64,000 nt of DNA from Synechococcus sp. JA-3-3Ab. GTDB taxonomy: Bacteria > Cyanobacteriota > Cyanobacteriia > Thermostichales > Thermostichaceae. Below are positions 1-9,814 of the stretch, piece by piece. Location of the stretch: the NCBI RefSeq assembly GCF_000013205.1, contig NC_007775.1:2166501-2230500 (forward strand). The letters are read 5' to 3'. Each line of letters begins with the position of its first letter. Within the stretch, counting starts at the first letter, position 1. Under the pieces are notes generated by a model. That model searched no databases and was not told where the DNA came from. It saw only the letters and a program-made list of their open reading frames with translations. Position numbers and translations under genes: made by a program.

Positions 1-243
1 CAGAATAACCCCTTCCGGTTGAAAAGGGATCCCTCGGCCCAGCAACAAACGACCGGTATCCAAAAGCTGGGGGCCGCCCTCCTGAGCAAGCTGAAACTCT
101 GCCCAGCTAAAAACTCGCCGCGCCCGATCAACAGGGAGGCCGAAGCAGTAGGAGCCCAGTTGGAAAGTAATCAAGGTCTGCCGGTTTCTCAGTTGTTCTT
201 GCCGAGCCAGACGACGCAGGCGCAGAGGGGAAAGCAGGGGCAT
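1..243 (-). CDS. CheW-like coupling protein, 3' end outside window
   Basis: The gene starts at the ATG at 243, only three bases after the stop of the CheA-like kinase, and runs off the left edge. The visible 81 residues contain a CheW-type beta strand, ITFQLGSYCFGLPVDRARRV. It should couple receptor and kinase, or dock on the kinase as a second adaptor. Last visible gene of the minus-strand motility operon starting near 8943. The family is fairly clear from this N-terminal strand and the context; the C-terminal part cannot be judged. Confidence 0.7.
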   Translation of the reverse strand, partial: MPLLSPLRLRRLARQEQLRNRQTLITFQLGSYCFGLPVDRARRVFSWAEFQLAQEGGPQLLDTGRLLLGRGIPFQPEGVIL

Positions 244-246
244 GGA

Positions 247-3138
247 CTACCTCGCCATCAAAACGCCGGTGGAAGGTGCCGAAGAGGCTGGTTGCAGCAG
301 TTGCCGCAGCTTTTGGATCAGCTCCTGTTCCTGGAAGGGCTTGGAGAGGTAGGCGCTGGCTCCCAGCCGCTGGGCCAGTTGGCGGTGTTTCTCGCCACTG
401 CGGGAGGTGAGCATGACCACGGGAAGCTGGTCATACAGGGGGTGGGCACGAATCTGGGCCAGCAAGCCAAAGCCATCCAGCCGCGGCATTTCAATGTCGG
501 TAATCACCGCTCGGATGGGAATTCCTCTCTGCAAGTGCTCGAGGGCCTCTTGTCCGTCGCGAGCCTGTTCAACCCGGAACCCTGCTCTTTCTAGGGTCAT
601 GGCCAAGAAGCGGCGCACGTTGACCGAATCTTCCACCACCAGCAGGGTGGGCTGGGCGGCAAACCTGGGCTGGGGAAGGGGATCCCTTGCCGACTGACAG
701 GGCTGATCCCGCTGGGCGAGCAGCCAGCTCAAGAGGGCAGGCGGATCCACGAAAAGAGCGATTCGCCCATCGGCCAAAACCGTACAGCCGGAGAATCCCG
801 ACGGCAGAGGCAGACCTCCCTCCACCGGGCGCAGAGTTACCTCTTGCTCCCGCCAAAAGCGATCCACCAACAGGCCATAGGGCCGGTTGTCTTCTACCAC
901 CAGCAGCACCACAGGTCGGTCGAGAAGGGGGGTCTCGTCAATTTCCCGGCGAGGCTGCCAGCGCGCGAAGCGAAACCAGTGACCCACAGGAATTAAAGGG
1001 ATCTGCTCCCCTTCCCAGAGAAAGGAATCGGCAGGCAACTGCGGGGGGATAAGCAATTCTTCCACTGCGTTGGCCGGAAAAGCCAACATCAACCCCTGGC
1101 ATTCTGTCAGCAGCACGCGGGTGACGCTCAAAGAAACGGGCAGAGTGAGGGTAAACAGCGTGCCCCGTCCCGGCCAAGATTCCACCTGCACCTGGCCGCC
1201 AATTCGTTGCAGGTTGGTGCGTACCACGTCTAGACCCACTCCCCGTCCAGATAGCTCGCTGACTCGCTCGGCGGTGCTGAAGCCCGGCTGGAAGATCAAC
1301 TCCAGCAGCTCCTGGGAGCTGGCCTCAGCCAGGTCGGCAGCGGAAAACCCTATCTGCAAGGCGCGGGCCCGGATTTTATCCAGACAGATCCCTGCCCCAT
1401 CGTCTCGCACCGTGATCAGAGTGCGGTTGCCCCGTTGGCTGGCGGCAATTTCGATGAGGCCCTTGGCCGGCTTGCCCTGGGCCAGGCGGGTGTCTGGAGC
1501 CTCGATGCCGTGGTCAAAGGCGTTGCGCACCAAGTGCAACAAGGGATCCGCCAAGGCCTCCAAAATCGAGCGCTCGATTAGGGTGGATCCCCCCAAGACC
1601 CGCAGCTCCACGGGCTTGCCATGGGCTAAGCTCAGCTCCCGCAGCGCTCTGGGGAAGCGATCCGTCAAATCCGATAGAGGCTGCATGCGCACCTGGTCGA
1701 GACGGGTTTGCATTTGCCTGGAGAGGCGGCTGAGCTGGCGGGCGCTGCCTTCGGTCTCCTGCAGGGTGGTGTCGATATCGTGGGTTACCTCATCAATTTG
1801 CACAACGGTTTCCATCACCTCTTGGGTCAGCAGGTGCATCTCTCCATAGCGATCCATCTCCAAGAGGTCAAAGGTATCGGCCAAGGTCAGGCCGGGATCC
1901 CCTTCTTTTTTCAAGAGCACAGAAGCAGGCACGGTGGCAGCGACGCGGTCGTAGCTGCTGCGCAGGCGGCTGTTGGTTTCTTCTAGAGTGCGAACCCGCC
2001 GTTTGAACAAGCTGACCAGCTCCCGCAGCCGTTGCAGGCGACTGTTTAAGCGGTTGCGCTCCCCTATGAGCTCTCCCAACAGCTCCCCCAACTGTTCCAG
2101 AGGGCGAGCCGGCACCCGTAGCATCTCGGCAGCGCTTTTGGCCCCGGCTGGAATCGAATCCGGCAGCTCGGTGGCTCCTGCCATTGCAGGGGGAGGGGCT
2201 TCTGGCGGGGGGGAAACTGGAGGCTCTGCCGGATCCCAGGAGCTGGGGAGAAGAGCGACCTGACCGACCAGCACCAGGGCCTGCGAGCGTCGCCAAGCTT
2301 GTAAAGCCGCCTGAGCAACGGGCAACACCTGCTCCTTGGCATTTGGCGGCAGCGTCTCCAGAGCTTGGACTACTGAGCCGCACAGGGTGGCAAAGGCAGG
2401 CAGATCCAACATTTCCCCCAACGCCCCCAGCTCTTGGGCAGCAATGAGAAACTCCTCCCGCAAACAGGGCTGCTCGGGGTGGGCCAGCACACCTTCCAAC
2501 CGCTGCAGACAGGCCTCCACCTCGGTTGCAAACAGCAGCACCCGCATATCGCCCCCGGCCTCTGCTGCCAGGACTTGGACGTTGTCCTCAGGCTGCAACT
2601 CTCCCAACTGCTCTCGCAATTGATCGAAAAGAGGCTGCACCCGCTCTGCCAGCCAAGATTCGTCCAAAAGCCGCTGCTGGCGGTGCTGCTGGGCTATTTG
2701 GCGCATGCAATCCAACGCCGCCAAGAGGTTGCGCTCCACTGCGGGGTCGGCTTTTTGGGGATCCACCTGCAAGATCTTGAAACCATCTTCCAGGCGATGG
2801 GCCAAGTCGCTAAGCACCGGAAAGCCCATCATGGCCGCCCCGCCCTTGATGGAATGAGCAGCCCGCAGCAAGCGATCCAAACGGGGGCGATCCAAACTCT
2901 GGGATCCCAGGCCCAACACCCCTGCCTCCAGGGTGTCGAGGTAAGCCTGGGCTTCGTCCAAAAACTGCAGCCTAACCTGCCACTCGCGTGGGTCGAGGGA
3001 AGTGGGATTCGGCCCTATGCTAAACCGCCTCCCCCACCTTGAAGGTGGACACAGAAGTCTGCAACTGACGGGCAACCGCCACCGTAGCCTGGAGAGAGTT
3101 GGCCACCTGCTGCGAGGCTGCCGCCGTCTGGGCGGCAA
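247..3138 (-). CDS. CheA-type hybrid histidine kinase (PixL/PilL-like)
   Basis: Central kinase of a chemotaxis-like system that in cyanobacteria controls type IV pili and phototaxis. Order of domains: HPt with phosphorylatable His about residue 95 ([14 protein letters not shown]), a long linker, dimerisation and HATPase region ([21 protein letters not shown]), a CheW-like domain, and a C-terminal receiver ([13 protein letters not shown]; acceptor Asp in [12 protein letters not shown]; Lys in LSKPF). The only ATG, at 3138, overlaps the receptor gene by 119 bases, and the first ~50 residues are low-complexity Arg/Pro. The true start is probably later: a TTG at 3075 or 2961, the latter just before [11 protein letters not shown]. 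Family assignment is secure; the start is not. Confidence 0.9.
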   Translation of the reverse strand: MPPRRRQPRSRWPTLSRLRWRLPVSCRLLCPPSRWGRRFSIGPNPTSLDPREWQVRLQFLDEAQAYLDTLEAGVLGLGSQSLDRPRLDRLLRAAHSIKGGAAMMGFPVLSDLAHRLEDGFKILQVDPQKADPAVERNLLAALDCMRQIAQQHRQQRLLDESWLAERVQPLFDQLREQLGELQPEDNVQVLAAEAGGDMRVLLFATEVEACLQRLEGVLAHPEQPCLREEFLIAAQELGALGEMLDLPAFATLCGSVVQALETLPPNAKEQVLPVAQAALQAWRRSQALVLVGQVALLPSSWDPAEPPVSPPPEAPPPAMAGATELPDSIPAGAKSAAEMLRVPARPLEQLGELLGELIGERNRLNSRLQRLRELVSLFKRRVRTLEETNSRLRSSYDRVAATVPASVLLKKEGDPGLTLADTFDLLEMDRYGEMHLLTQEVMETVVQIDEVTHDIDTTLQETEGSARQLSRLSRQMQTRLDQVRMQPLSDLTDRFPRALRELSLAHGKPVELRVLGGSTLIERSILEALADPLLHLVRNAFDHGIEAPDTRLAQGKPAKGLIEIAASQRGNRTLITVRDDGAGICLDKIRARALQIGFSAADLAEASSQELLELIFQPGFSTAERVSELSGRGVGLDVVRTNLQRIGGQVQVESWPGRGTLFTLTLPVSLSVTRVLLTECQGLMLAFPANAVEELLIPPQLPADSFLWEGEQIPLIPVGHWFRFARWQPRREIDETPLLDRPVVLLVVEDNRPYGLLVDRFWREQEVTLRPVEGGLPLPSGFSGCTVLADGRIALFVDPPALLSWLLAQRDQPCQSARDPLPQPRFAAQPTLLVVEDSVNVRRFLAMTLERAGFRVEQARDGQEALEHLQRGIPIRAVITDIEMPRLDGFGLLAQIRAHPLYDQLPVVMLTSRSGEKHRQLAQRLGASAYLSKPFQEQELIQKLRQLLQPASSAPSTGVLMAR

Positions 3139-4140
3139 TGTTGGCGATTTGCTGCATCAACTGGCGCACCGTTTGAGATGCATCTGCCTGGGCATCGGTG
3201 GAGCGGGCAATGGCCTGAAAGAGCTGGTTCACCTGCCGCGAGACTTCCACAATTTGTCCCAGGCTCTGCTTGGCTGCTTCCACCAAGCGGGTTCCCTCCA
3301 CCACCTGGCCGGTGCTGGTTTCCATCGCCTGTACCACCTCGCCGGTTTCCCGTTGGATCCCTTCCACAATGCGCTCGATCTCGCGGGTGGCTTCTGCCGA
3401 CTGGGCCGCCAGTGCCCCGACTTCCTCGGCGACCACCGCAAAACCTCGCCCTTCTTCGCCGGCACGGGCTGCCTCGATACTGGCGTTCACCGCCAAGAGG
3501 TTGGTTTTCAGCGCAATCTGGTTGATCAAGGACACCACCTTGGAAATCTGCTGGGAAGATTCCCCCAGCCGCTTCACCTTCTTGGCCGTTTCGGCCACCG
3601 TTTCCCGCAGTTGCAGGATGTTTTGCACTGTGCGATCCATAGTCAAGCTGCTGTTGATGGCCGTGGCGGCGGCAGATTCGGCAACGGTGGCGGCCTGTTG
3701 GGCTTTATCGGCTACCTCCTCGATTGAGAGCGTCATTTGCTCGACAGAGCGCAAGGTCTCTTCGATTTGGGTGGCCTGTCGGAGAGCGGCTTCGGCCAAC
3801 TCGCGAATGGCTGCCTCGTCACGACCAATCGATTGGTTGACTTGACCGGCGGCCTGCTGCACTTGAATCACGATGTCGCGCAAGCTCTCGATAATGACGT
3901 TGAAAAAGTCCGCCATGATGCCAACTTGTCGGGCTGTTAGCTGCGCCCGCACCGTGAGATCCCCCCGCGAGGCTTCTGTGACCTCGCTGATAAGCTGCAG
4001 CAGCTCTCTTTGCAGCGCTTCCGACCGCTCCCGTTCCTGGGCGGCCACGGCTTTTTGCTCCAGCGCCCCCAGGTTACCCAAAGCTTGACCCAGGCGGTTG
4101 GCCAGCTCTGCCAAGGTTTTCTGTTCTTCGTCAGCTAGAA
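3020..4140 (-). pseudogene. Methyl-accepting receptor (PixJ/PilJ-like), 3' half
   Basis: C-terminal half of a receptor cut in two by the tnpB element. It begins with the last bases of the GAF domain ([21 protein letters not shown]) and continues with a HAMP-like segment ([20 protein letters not shown]). A full MCP signalling domain follows, with the conserved hairpin tip as [15 protein letters not shown] at 4114 opens a 364-residue frame, so a soluble signalling fragment could still be made. Joining across the element restores the frame, with ...SQSW followed by FLADEEQ, which shows that one gene was interrupted. The stop at 3020 lies just upstream of the kinase. The 5' half is at 5431-6566. 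Confidence 0.85.
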
Positions 4141-4196
4141 ATCGCAGGAGCCCCGCACTGTACCCGTAGGGTCAGTGCCGGGAGGAATGCGCTTTG

Positions 4197-5408
4197 ATGA
4201 AGTACAATGAACTTATGAGCCAAGTCCTGACCGTCTCCTGTAAGCTCAAGGTAGCCCAGTCGCAAGCCGCCAAATTGGACGCGACGATGGAGGCTTTTGG
4301 CCAAGCCTTGAACTGGGTCAACCAGAACACGCCGGAGAAGATCGTCAACGCGGTCAAACTGCAATCCCTTTGCTACTACGAGATTCGCGCCCGATTCGGC
4401 TTGTCCAGCAACTTGGCCCAGCAGGTGTGCAGACGGGTGGCAGGCGCTCGCAAAGTGGCGAGACAGCGCAACCGTCCGGTTAAAGAGTTCAAGCGTGGGT
4501 TCGTTACCTACGACGCACGTATCTTTTCATTCCGCGAGAAAGACTGGACGGTGTCGCTGACCACGGTGGAAGGGAGAGAACGCTTTGAGCTAGCCATTGG
4601 TAACTACCAGAGGGGAATGCTGGCTGGCTCTAACCCCAAATCGGCCACCCTAGTCCAGCGGAAGGATGGCTCCTACTACATCCAGATTTGCGTAGAGAAA
4701 AAACCACCCAAGCAACAAGATACCGACAAGGTGATCGGGGTGGACTTGGGGAGGACAGATATTGCCCATACGTCAGAGGGGGACAACTGGAATGGACAGC
4801 AGTTGAACAGAGTCCGAGACCACTACTCCCGGTTGAGGGCGGTACTCCAACGCAAAGCCAGTAAGGGCACACGCAGTTCGCGGCGCAGATGCAGAGAACT
4901 GTTGCAACGGCTGTCTGGCAAGGAGAGACGCTTTCAAGTGTGGGTCAATCATCGCATCTCCAAAGCCATTGTCTCTAGGGCAAAAGCTACCAACAGCGCT
5001 ATTGCTCTGGAAGACCTGACAGGGATCCGGGAAAGGGTCAATCAACAGCCACGCAGCAAAGCCGAGCGGCGTAGGACCAACAGTTGGGCGTTCTACCAAC
5101 TACGTCAGTTTCTGGAGTACAAGGCGAGGGTTGCAGGGGTTTCTCTGATTCTTGTGCCGCCTGCTTACACGTCGCAGACCTGTCACAAGTGTTTACACAT
5201 CCATCCCGATCCTGCGCAATCCTACCGCAATGGCAAGTCGTTTAAGTGTGGGCACTGTGGATGGGAAGGAGATGCGGACTTGAATGGTGCAAACGTAATT
5301 GCGCTCTTGGGGGCTGTCGTAAACCAGCCTAGAGGTCCGGGCTTGTTTTGTTCTCTGGTAGAGCAGAACAGGCTCAGGGCTACTGAAAGCCCGCTCCGTA
5401 CCGCTTAG
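4197..5408 (+). CDS. tnpB: TnpB RNA-guided nuclease (transposon-encoded)
   Basis: TnpB proteins of IS605/IS1341 elements are RuvC-type nucleases guided by omega RNA, and ancestors of Cas12. This one looks intact. RuvC motif I is GVDLGRTDIA, motif II is ALEDLTGIRE, and the zinc ribbon has the pairs CHKC and CGHC. Motif III follows as GDADLNGANVIA, so the D-E-D triad is complete. About 403 residues is normal length. ATG 4197 is preceded by GGAGG at suitable spacing; an internal ATG at 4215 (MSQVLTVS) is an alternative. The gene is transcribed opposite to the receptor it disrupts. The 3' coding end overlaps the probable omega RNA. Confidence 0.92.
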   Translation: MKYNELMSQVLTVSCKLKVAQSQAAKLDATMEAFGQALNWVNQNTPEKIVNAVKLQSLCYYEIRARFGLSSNLAQQVCRRVAGARKVARQRNRPVKEFKRGFVTYDARIFSFREKDWTVSLTTVEGRERFELAIGNYQRGMLAGSNPKSATLVQRKDGSYYIQICVEKKPPKQQDTDKVIGVDLGRTDIAHTSEGDNWNGQQLNRVRDHYSRLRAVLQRKASKGTRSSRRRCRELLQRLSGKERRFQVWVNHRISKAIVSRAKATNSAIALEDLTGIRERVNQQPRSKAERRRTNSWAFYQLRQFLEYKARVAGVSLILVPPAYTSQTCHKCLHIHPDPAQSYRNGKSFKCGHCGWEGDADLNGANVIALLGAVVNQPRGPGLFCSLVEQNRLRATESPLRTA

Positions 5409-5430
5409 CGGTCGGAGCCGGGTAGTTTAC
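5290..5430 (+). ncRNA. Probable omega RNA (reRNA) of the TnpB element
   Basis: In this family the guide RNA scaffold covers the end of tnpB and the right end, and the guide is the flanking DNA. Here the last ~120 bases of tnpB and the following 22 bases hold two stable hairpins: GGGCT/AGCCC near 5378-5392 and GCTCCG/CGGAGC at 5393-5418. The predicted guide would start at about 5431 (ACCAGCTCTGGCTTTGGG), which is the antisense strand of the receptor GAF region. The 5' limit is not visible. Confidence 0.5.
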
Positions 5431-6566
5431 ACCAGCTCTGGCTTTGGGCGCGGCCTATTGCCAAAAAACCGTAAAGCTCATCGCCACGCACCACCGGCGC
5501 TATCATCTCGGCTTTCAGTTGGGCTGTGGCCAGCCTCTGCAGGTAGTCGGCGCCCAGATCTGGCCTAGGCACCGGGCCAAAAGCGTAAACTTGCCCGCCG
5601 TGGAGAGCCTGCTGGATCGGAGCCGGGATCCTGCGGAGGAGGGTGCCCAAGGTGTCGGGCAGGCGGCTGTCGTGAGATTCAGCGATAACCTGCGCCTCTT
5701 CGGGAGCGGTCAAGCGATAGAAGGCCACTCGTTCGGCATCGAAGCGCTGGCGCATCTCGCCCAACAAGTCAGTTAGGGGATCGATCAGCTCTTGCTCTTG
5801 GCGAATCCGGGCAATATCGGCAAACCGCTGGGCCAGTCGGGTGTCGGAAACTTGTCGCTCGTAGGTGGCGTTGCGTTCCCGCACAAAGTTGCGCACCAGG
5901 ATCAAAATGATCCCCCAGCTCAGCAGCAGAATCGGGAAGCTGATGCCGGAAAAGATCAAAGCCTGCAGCAGATCTTGCTCGTAAAGCTGGACGCTGGCCT
6001 GAATGTTGCTGCGAATGGCCTCCAGGGTTTGGTTGATCCCTTCGGCGTAGATGCGCTTTTGCTCTTCGTACTCAGGGCTGTGCAGCAAGTTGAAAGCCCG
6101 TTCCTGCTCGCCGGCCCGAATCAGATCAAAAGCCTGCACTTCCCACTCCACCAGCTTGATGTTGGCTGCTGTGGTTTTGGCTGCATAGGCTTCGTAAGAG
6201 GCGGGATCCAATTGCTGAATCTCCGCCAGCACCTCATCCAACTGAGGGACATGGATGTTGTAGCGCTCTTCCCAGGACAGATCCCCGCTGGCAGCGGCCA
6301 TGCGGGCAGACATGGTCAAGACTTCATCCAAATAGATCACCTGAATAGATCACCTGATCGCTCAGGTTTTGCAGGGTGAACTGCCGCGAGATCGCCGGCT
6401 CGAACTCGAAATAGGTGCGGGCTACGCTGCCGGCAGAGACGGCAAACAGCAGGGAGCTGATGCCCAGAGGAAAACTGATTGCCAGGGCCAGGCGGGATCC
6501 CGCGACTTTGCGTTGGGGCCGGGAAGATGGAGCAGGCCTGAGAAAGAGGGGACGGAAGGAAACCAT
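5431..6566 (-). pseudogene. Methyl-accepting receptor (PixJ/PilJ-like), 5' half with frameshift
   Basis: N-terminal half of the split receptor. It starts at ATG 6566 with a membrane segment (FPLGISSLLFAVSAG). A periplasmic four-helix-like sensor region follows, then a second membrane segment near 5940 (LIFSGISFPILLLSWGIIL), then a GAF domain ending at GFLAIGRAQSQSW. The GAF has no obvious Cys-His bilin attachment site, so it is probably not a photoreceptor. The first 80 codons and the rest are in different frames because of the 13-bp tandem duplication at 6331-6356. Removing one copy gives LQNLSDQVIYLDEVLTMSAR without a break. The gene is therefore broken twice. Confidence 0.85.
6331..6356. 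repeat. 13-bp tandem duplication causing a frameshift
   Basis: AATAGATCACCTG occurs twice in direct succession. Thirteen extra bases shift the receptor reading frame by one and separate its membrane anchor from the rest of the protein. Confidence 0.9.
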
Positions 6567-6620
6567 AGAATTTTGCCTTTAAGTGAGGGTAAGTCAGGGA
6601 AAAGGTCGCCAAGATCAAGA

Positions 6621-7169
6621 TCAAGGGTTTGCCGAGGAATCAACTGAGTTGAGCTTTTGGACAATGGCAAGAGGGTCGAGCACCCAGAGAGGCTCATCCC
6701 CTTCCAACACCAGCCCTTTGCAAGAGTCGTAGAAGTTCTCCAGTCGAAAGTTGTTTTGTGCTGCCTGGGCTTTTGTTAAGGGTTGGATCTCCTCGGCGGG
6801 CACTCGAGCTACTCCTTTCACGTGTTGGGTTGCCAGGCCCAAGCCTGTTCGCACTGGCGATGCAGAGCCCCCAAATTCTGGGCGCATCACCACCAAGTGG
6901 TGTTCGGGCTGCCCAAAGTCCAAGGGCTCTAGGCCGAGAAATTGCGGCAGATCCAGTCCCCAGAGAATGCGATTGCGATAGTTGAACAAGCCCAGCACCC
7001 ATGCGGGCTGGTTGGGGAGAAGGGTAAAGTGGTGCGGGCCAACAATTAGAGCTTCCTGGGCAAATGCCATGGGCAAAAGGGCCCGACAGTCTACCCCCAA
7101 CTGTAGATGTAAGTACAGCTCGCCGGTACGGGTAGAAGTAGGGCTGTGTGGGGAGAAAGCTACCGCCAT
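6621..7169 (-). CDS. CheW-like coupling protein (PixI/PilI-like)
   Basis: A 182-residue CheW-domain protein located between the CheY and receptor genes, as in cyanobacterial pil/pix operons. Visible CheW features are PNQPAWVLGLFNYRNRILWG (equivalent to the conserved 'vpg.pp.v.Gl.n.RG' segment) and a C-terminal GLVLEGDEPLWVLDPLAIVQ. It should bridge the receptor and the CheA kinase at the membrane. The gene ends 54 bases before the receptor start. The CheW family is clear; the choice between phototaxis and pilus-biogenesis paralogue cannot be made from sequence alone. Confidence 0.82.
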   Translation of the reverse strand: MAVAFSPHSPTSTRTGELYLHLQLGVDCRALLPMAFAQEALIVGPHHFTLLPNQPAWVLGLFNYRNRILWGLDLPQFLGLEPLDFGQPEHHLVVMRPEFGGSASPVRTGLGLATQHVKGVARVPAEEIQPLTKAQAAQNNFRLENFYDSCKGLVLEGDEPLWVLDPLAIVQKLNSVDSSANP

Positions 7170-7276
7170 TGCCGTTCTCGCTCTGCCAATTCTAAGACAT
7201 CTCCTAAGAACAATTCGTGATAATCACAGGGATCCTAACTGGAGGCGCAGCTCAGCAAGGACAGGAGTGGCAAAAA

Positions 7277-7651
7277 TCATGAGCTCGCGCTGAGCACTAC
7301 TGATTTCACGGCCCGCAAAATGTCTTCGCGGGTAAAAGGCTTGGTCAGATAAAGATCGATCCCTTGCTTCATGCCCCAGAGTTTGTCCAGCTCTTGATTT
7401 TTAGAAGTACAGGCCACAACGGGCAACTTTTGGGTTTCCGGGTTTTTCTTGATTTGGCGGCACAATTCCAGCCCGCTCATGCCTTCCATGACCAAGTCCG
7501 TCAGCACCACATCGGGTTTGTCGTTGCGGATCTGCTGCAATGCCTCTTGGGCGTTGGCCACCGCTACCACCTGATAGCCTTCTGAGCGGAGGTAATCGCT
7601 GATGAGCTGTCGCTCCGAGGCCACATCTTCCACCACAAGAACTTTCACCAT
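7277..7651 (-). CDS. CheY-like single-domain response regulator (PixH/PilH-like)
   Basis: A single receiver domain of about 124 residues. VLVVEDV carries the acidic pocket, VVLTDLVMEGMSG the phosphoacceptor Asp, ACTSKN the Thr/Ser switch, and LTKPF the Lys. The start at 7651 (MVKVLVVED) is chosen because AAGGAG ends nine bases upstream; an ATG three codons earlier, at 7660, abuts that ribosome binding site directly. It lies between the PATAN-CheY and CheW genes and is probably the diffusible output acting on the pilus motors. Confidence 0.92.
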   Translation of the reverse strand: MVKVLVVEDVASERQLISDYLRSEGYQVVAVANAQEALQQIRNDKPDVVLTDLVMEGMSGLELCRQIKKNPETQKLPVVACTSKNQELDKLWGMKQGIDLYLTKPFTREDILRAVKSVVLSASS

Positions 7652-7698
7652 GATCGACATCTCCTTACCTCTTTTTCGACGAACCTTTAGAGGGATCC

Positions 7699-8943
7699 CT
7701 AGCTGAGATAGCGAAACACCATCTGCAGCAATTCTTCCTGCCGAAAGGGCTTGGTCAGGTAATCGGTGGCACCGGCCAGGCGCGCCTTCACCCGATCGAT
7801 CAGACCTTTGTGGCCTGTGACCATCACCACCGGCACATCCTTTAACACGGAGGATTTGCGGATGAGGCTGCACAATTGGTAGCCATCCACGTTGGGCATA
7901 CCCACGTCCAGCAGGATCAAATCTGGCTTGAGGGTGGTCAGCTTCATCAGGGCTTTCAAAGAGTCGCTGATGGCGTGAATGACCAGGTTGTGCCCTTCCA
8001 ACAACCGCTGCAACTCGCTGAGCATGGCTTCGCTGTCGTCAATACAGGCCACAATCCAGGTTTTCGAGGCCTGGGGAGATGGGCCTAGATCTGCAAGCTC
8101 GTTGGCCAGGTGAAGAGGGACGGTGGGAGTTTCTGAGGGCTGTGATTCTGTCTCAAGCTTGGCCGAGTAGGTTTTGGGCAGCCGATCAAAGGGGGGTTGG
8201 GGATCCCGCAGGACAAGGATACCGGCTTTGACCAGAGGATGTAGGCGGCGAGCGATCTGGAGGTCGTCTTGATCGAGAAGGGCGCTCAACTGGCGGAAGC
8301 TAAACCCCTTCAGTAACCGGCCTAGCCGTTCCTGTTGCTCGGCGGGAAGGCGTTCTGCCTGGGCCCGGCTGGCAAAGTAGGGCCGTTGGTAGGGGGAGGT
8401 GATCTCAGGCCCCAAAGATTGCCATGCCCGTAGCCGCTTTTGGATCAGGTCGAGCAGGGATCCCCCATCCCACTGGCCCAGGGTGGGCACGTTGTCCAGT
8501 GGGATGATCTCCTGCTGAAAGCCCCCTGGAACCAGCAACAGATTTTGCAGCACCTCCTCGCCGATCCAAGCATTCAACCTGCGCGCAGCTTCCCAAGGCA
8601 GCAGTTGCTCCGTTACCATCCAACTCAGCCCCAGAAGGTCTGCAGGTAGAGGCCCAGTCTCCTGAGCCAATAGCGCCTCCACCTGCCGATGGATACGTAG
8701 GCAATTTTGGCGAGTCAGAGAAAAGACTTGATGGCTGAGCCGACGCAGGTGGCGATCCAAGCGCTCCAAGGGCTCCAAGCTGTGGTGAGCAAACCCCAGG
8801 CGACCTTGGTGAAACACCAATGACCAAGTGCCCAGCCCCTCCCCTTTGTCCAAGGCACTGAAATACCGAACAACTCCTGTGAAGCTGACCTCTGCGTTCA
8901 GCAGATGGGCCGAGACTTCTGTACAGACGGGGGGACAGTTCAT
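7699..8943 (-). CDS. PatA-like response regulator, PATAN + receiver (PixG/PilG-like)
   Basis: First gene of the motility operon. The N-terminal ~260 residues form a PATAN domain (effector N-terminus: FTGVVRYFSALDKGEGLGTW). The C-terminal ~120 residues form a receiver (IVACIDDSEAM; LILLDVGMPNVDG; VMVTGH; LTKPF). PATAN-CheY proteins in cyanobacteria interact with pilus motor components and set the direction of twitching. ATG 8943 has no competing in-frame start nearby. Downstream genes follow at short spacing in the order PATAN-CheY, CheY, CheW, receptor, CheA, CheW. Confidence 0.9.
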   Translation of the reverse strand: MNCPPVCTEVSAHLLNAEVSFTGVVRYFSALDKGEGLGTWSLVFHQGRLGFAHHSLEPLERLDRHLRRLSHQVFSLTRQNCLRIHRQVEALLAQETGPLPADLLGLSWMVTEQLLPWEAARRLNAWIGEEVLQNLLLVPGGFQQEIIPLDNVPTLGQWDGGSLLDLIQKRLRAWQSLGPEITSPYQRPYFASRAQAERLPAEQQERLGRLLKGFSFRQLSALLDQDDLQIARRLHPLVKAGILVLRDPQPPFDRLPKTYSAKLETESQPSETPTVPLHLANELADLGPSPQASKTWIVACIDDSEAMLSELQRLLEGHNLVIHAISDSLKALMKLTTLKPDLILLDVGMPNVDGYQLCSLIRKSSVLKDVPVVMVTGHKGLIDRVKARLAGATDYLTKPFRQEELLQMVFRYLS

Positions 8944-9328
8944 GGGTCGAGAGGACGTGCTCGGACAATTTCCTGCGCTGAGGTTGATGACACGACTGAA
9001 GTCTTAGCTACCCCACAAGCCGGTGAAAAAATGCTTTCCAGAATACAGTTCAAGCCCAGCCCTGACCCAGACGAGATCTTTAGATGAGCCAAGCCCAACA
9101 AGACGGCCAAGGCTGCACGAACTCAAAGGCAGTTTCAGCGTTCAATTCGTATTCAGAAAAACTCTCCTCCTGGGGAGATCGATGACTATTGCTCATCAGC
9201 CAATCTCTAAAGGTGAAGGCTAGCCCTCAGATTGTCTGCTGGCTTTCTTACTCGGGAACTTCCCACGGAAAGCCTGCAAGACAAGATAAAGGTAACCCCG
9301 ATAAACCTCTTCCGTAAAAATACGGAAT
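8944..9328. other. Intergenic stretch upstream of the motility operon
   Basis: 385 bases between the divergent-facing start of the motility operon and the end of the Nudix gene. It should contain the operon promoter, but I see no convincing -35/-10 pair, RNA gene or repeat. The short frames here overlap the Nudix gene or lack any recognisable content. Confidence 0.5.
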
Positions 9329-9808
9329 TTAGGTCTTCTCCAATTTCCAAAGCTGCTCCAGGTGGGCTTGGCAGCGGCGCAGGAGCTGGCGACTTTCTTC
9401 AAAGCTGATCTGCTCCAACGCCTCGGGGTAGGAGCACCAGCGGTAGGCGGCCACCTCTTCTGGCTGCACCTGCAGCTCAGGGGGAGGAAACTGGGGTGGC
9501 AGCAGAGCCACGTAGTAGGTGACGGTCTTGGCCACCGCGTTTCCCTCGGGATCTATAAAAGTGTAGGCCTCTTGCAGCGTCAAAGGGCCAGGCTGGCCGG
9601 GCAGGGTCAGGAGCTGGTAGTCGGTTAGGCCGGTTTCTTCCCGCAACTCCCGCTGGGCTGCCGCCAAGTCGCTTTCCCCCTCATCTTTGTGGCCTTTGGG
9701 AAAGGCCCAGTGCCCCTTCTGATGCTGGATGAGCAGGTAGAGATGGGATCCCTGGGCGGGCGGGAGGGGCAGGATCGGGATTACGCCGTAGGCGGCATCG
9801 GTCAGCAT
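9329..9808 (-). CDS. Nudix hydrolase (diadenosine polyphosphate type)
   Basis: Hydrolyses nucleoside diphosphate-linked substrates, probably Ap4A-like. The Nudix box is complete: GHKDEGESDLAAAQ followed by RELREETGL, matching G-x5-E-x7-R-E-x2-E-E-x-G. The preceding WAFPKGH is typical of bis(5'-nucleosyl)-tetraphosphatases. At 159 residues it is a single-domain protein. It starts six bases after the stop of the upstream exported protein, so the two are probably co-transcribed. Confidence 0.88.
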   Translation of the reverse strand: MLTDAAYGVIPILPLPPAQGSHLYLLIQHQKGHWAFPKGHKDEGESDLAAAQRELREETGLTDYQLLTLPGQPGPLTLQEAYTFIDPEGNAVAKTVTYYVALLPPQFPPPELQVQPEEVAAYRWCSYPEALEQISFEESRQLLRRCQAHLEQLWKLEKT

Positions 9809-9814
9809 GGGGAG

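Larger units (their letters stand above)
4141..5430 (+). mobile_element. tnpB-only IS200/IS605-type element (IS1341-like)
   Basis: An insertion interrupts the receptor gene. The left end has a subterminal imperfect hairpin at 4155-4178: GCACTG pairs with CAGTGC around ACCC-GTA-GGGT. The right end has a hairpin at 5393-5418: GCTCCG pairs with CGGAGC around CCGC-TTA-GCGG, preceded by a smaller GGGCT...AGCCC hairpin. There are no terminal inverted repeats and no obvious target duplication, as expected for this family. No tnpA is present, so movement would need a transposase in trans. Boundaries are estimated from where receptor coding resumes and may be off by a few bases. Confidence 0.8.

Noticed and set aside
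19-594. Plus-strand frame opposite the CheA receiver region
   Set aside because: It is the complement of clearly conserved minus-strand coding sequence and has no domain of its own.
1070-1849. 259-residue plus-strand frame inside the kinase gene
   Set aside because: Shadow of the HATPase region; Arg/Ser-rich composition typical of antisense frames in GC-rich DNA.
4155-4178. Left hairpin as an independent terminator
   Set aside because: No T-run follows; it is better explained as the IS200/IS605-type subterminal hairpin.
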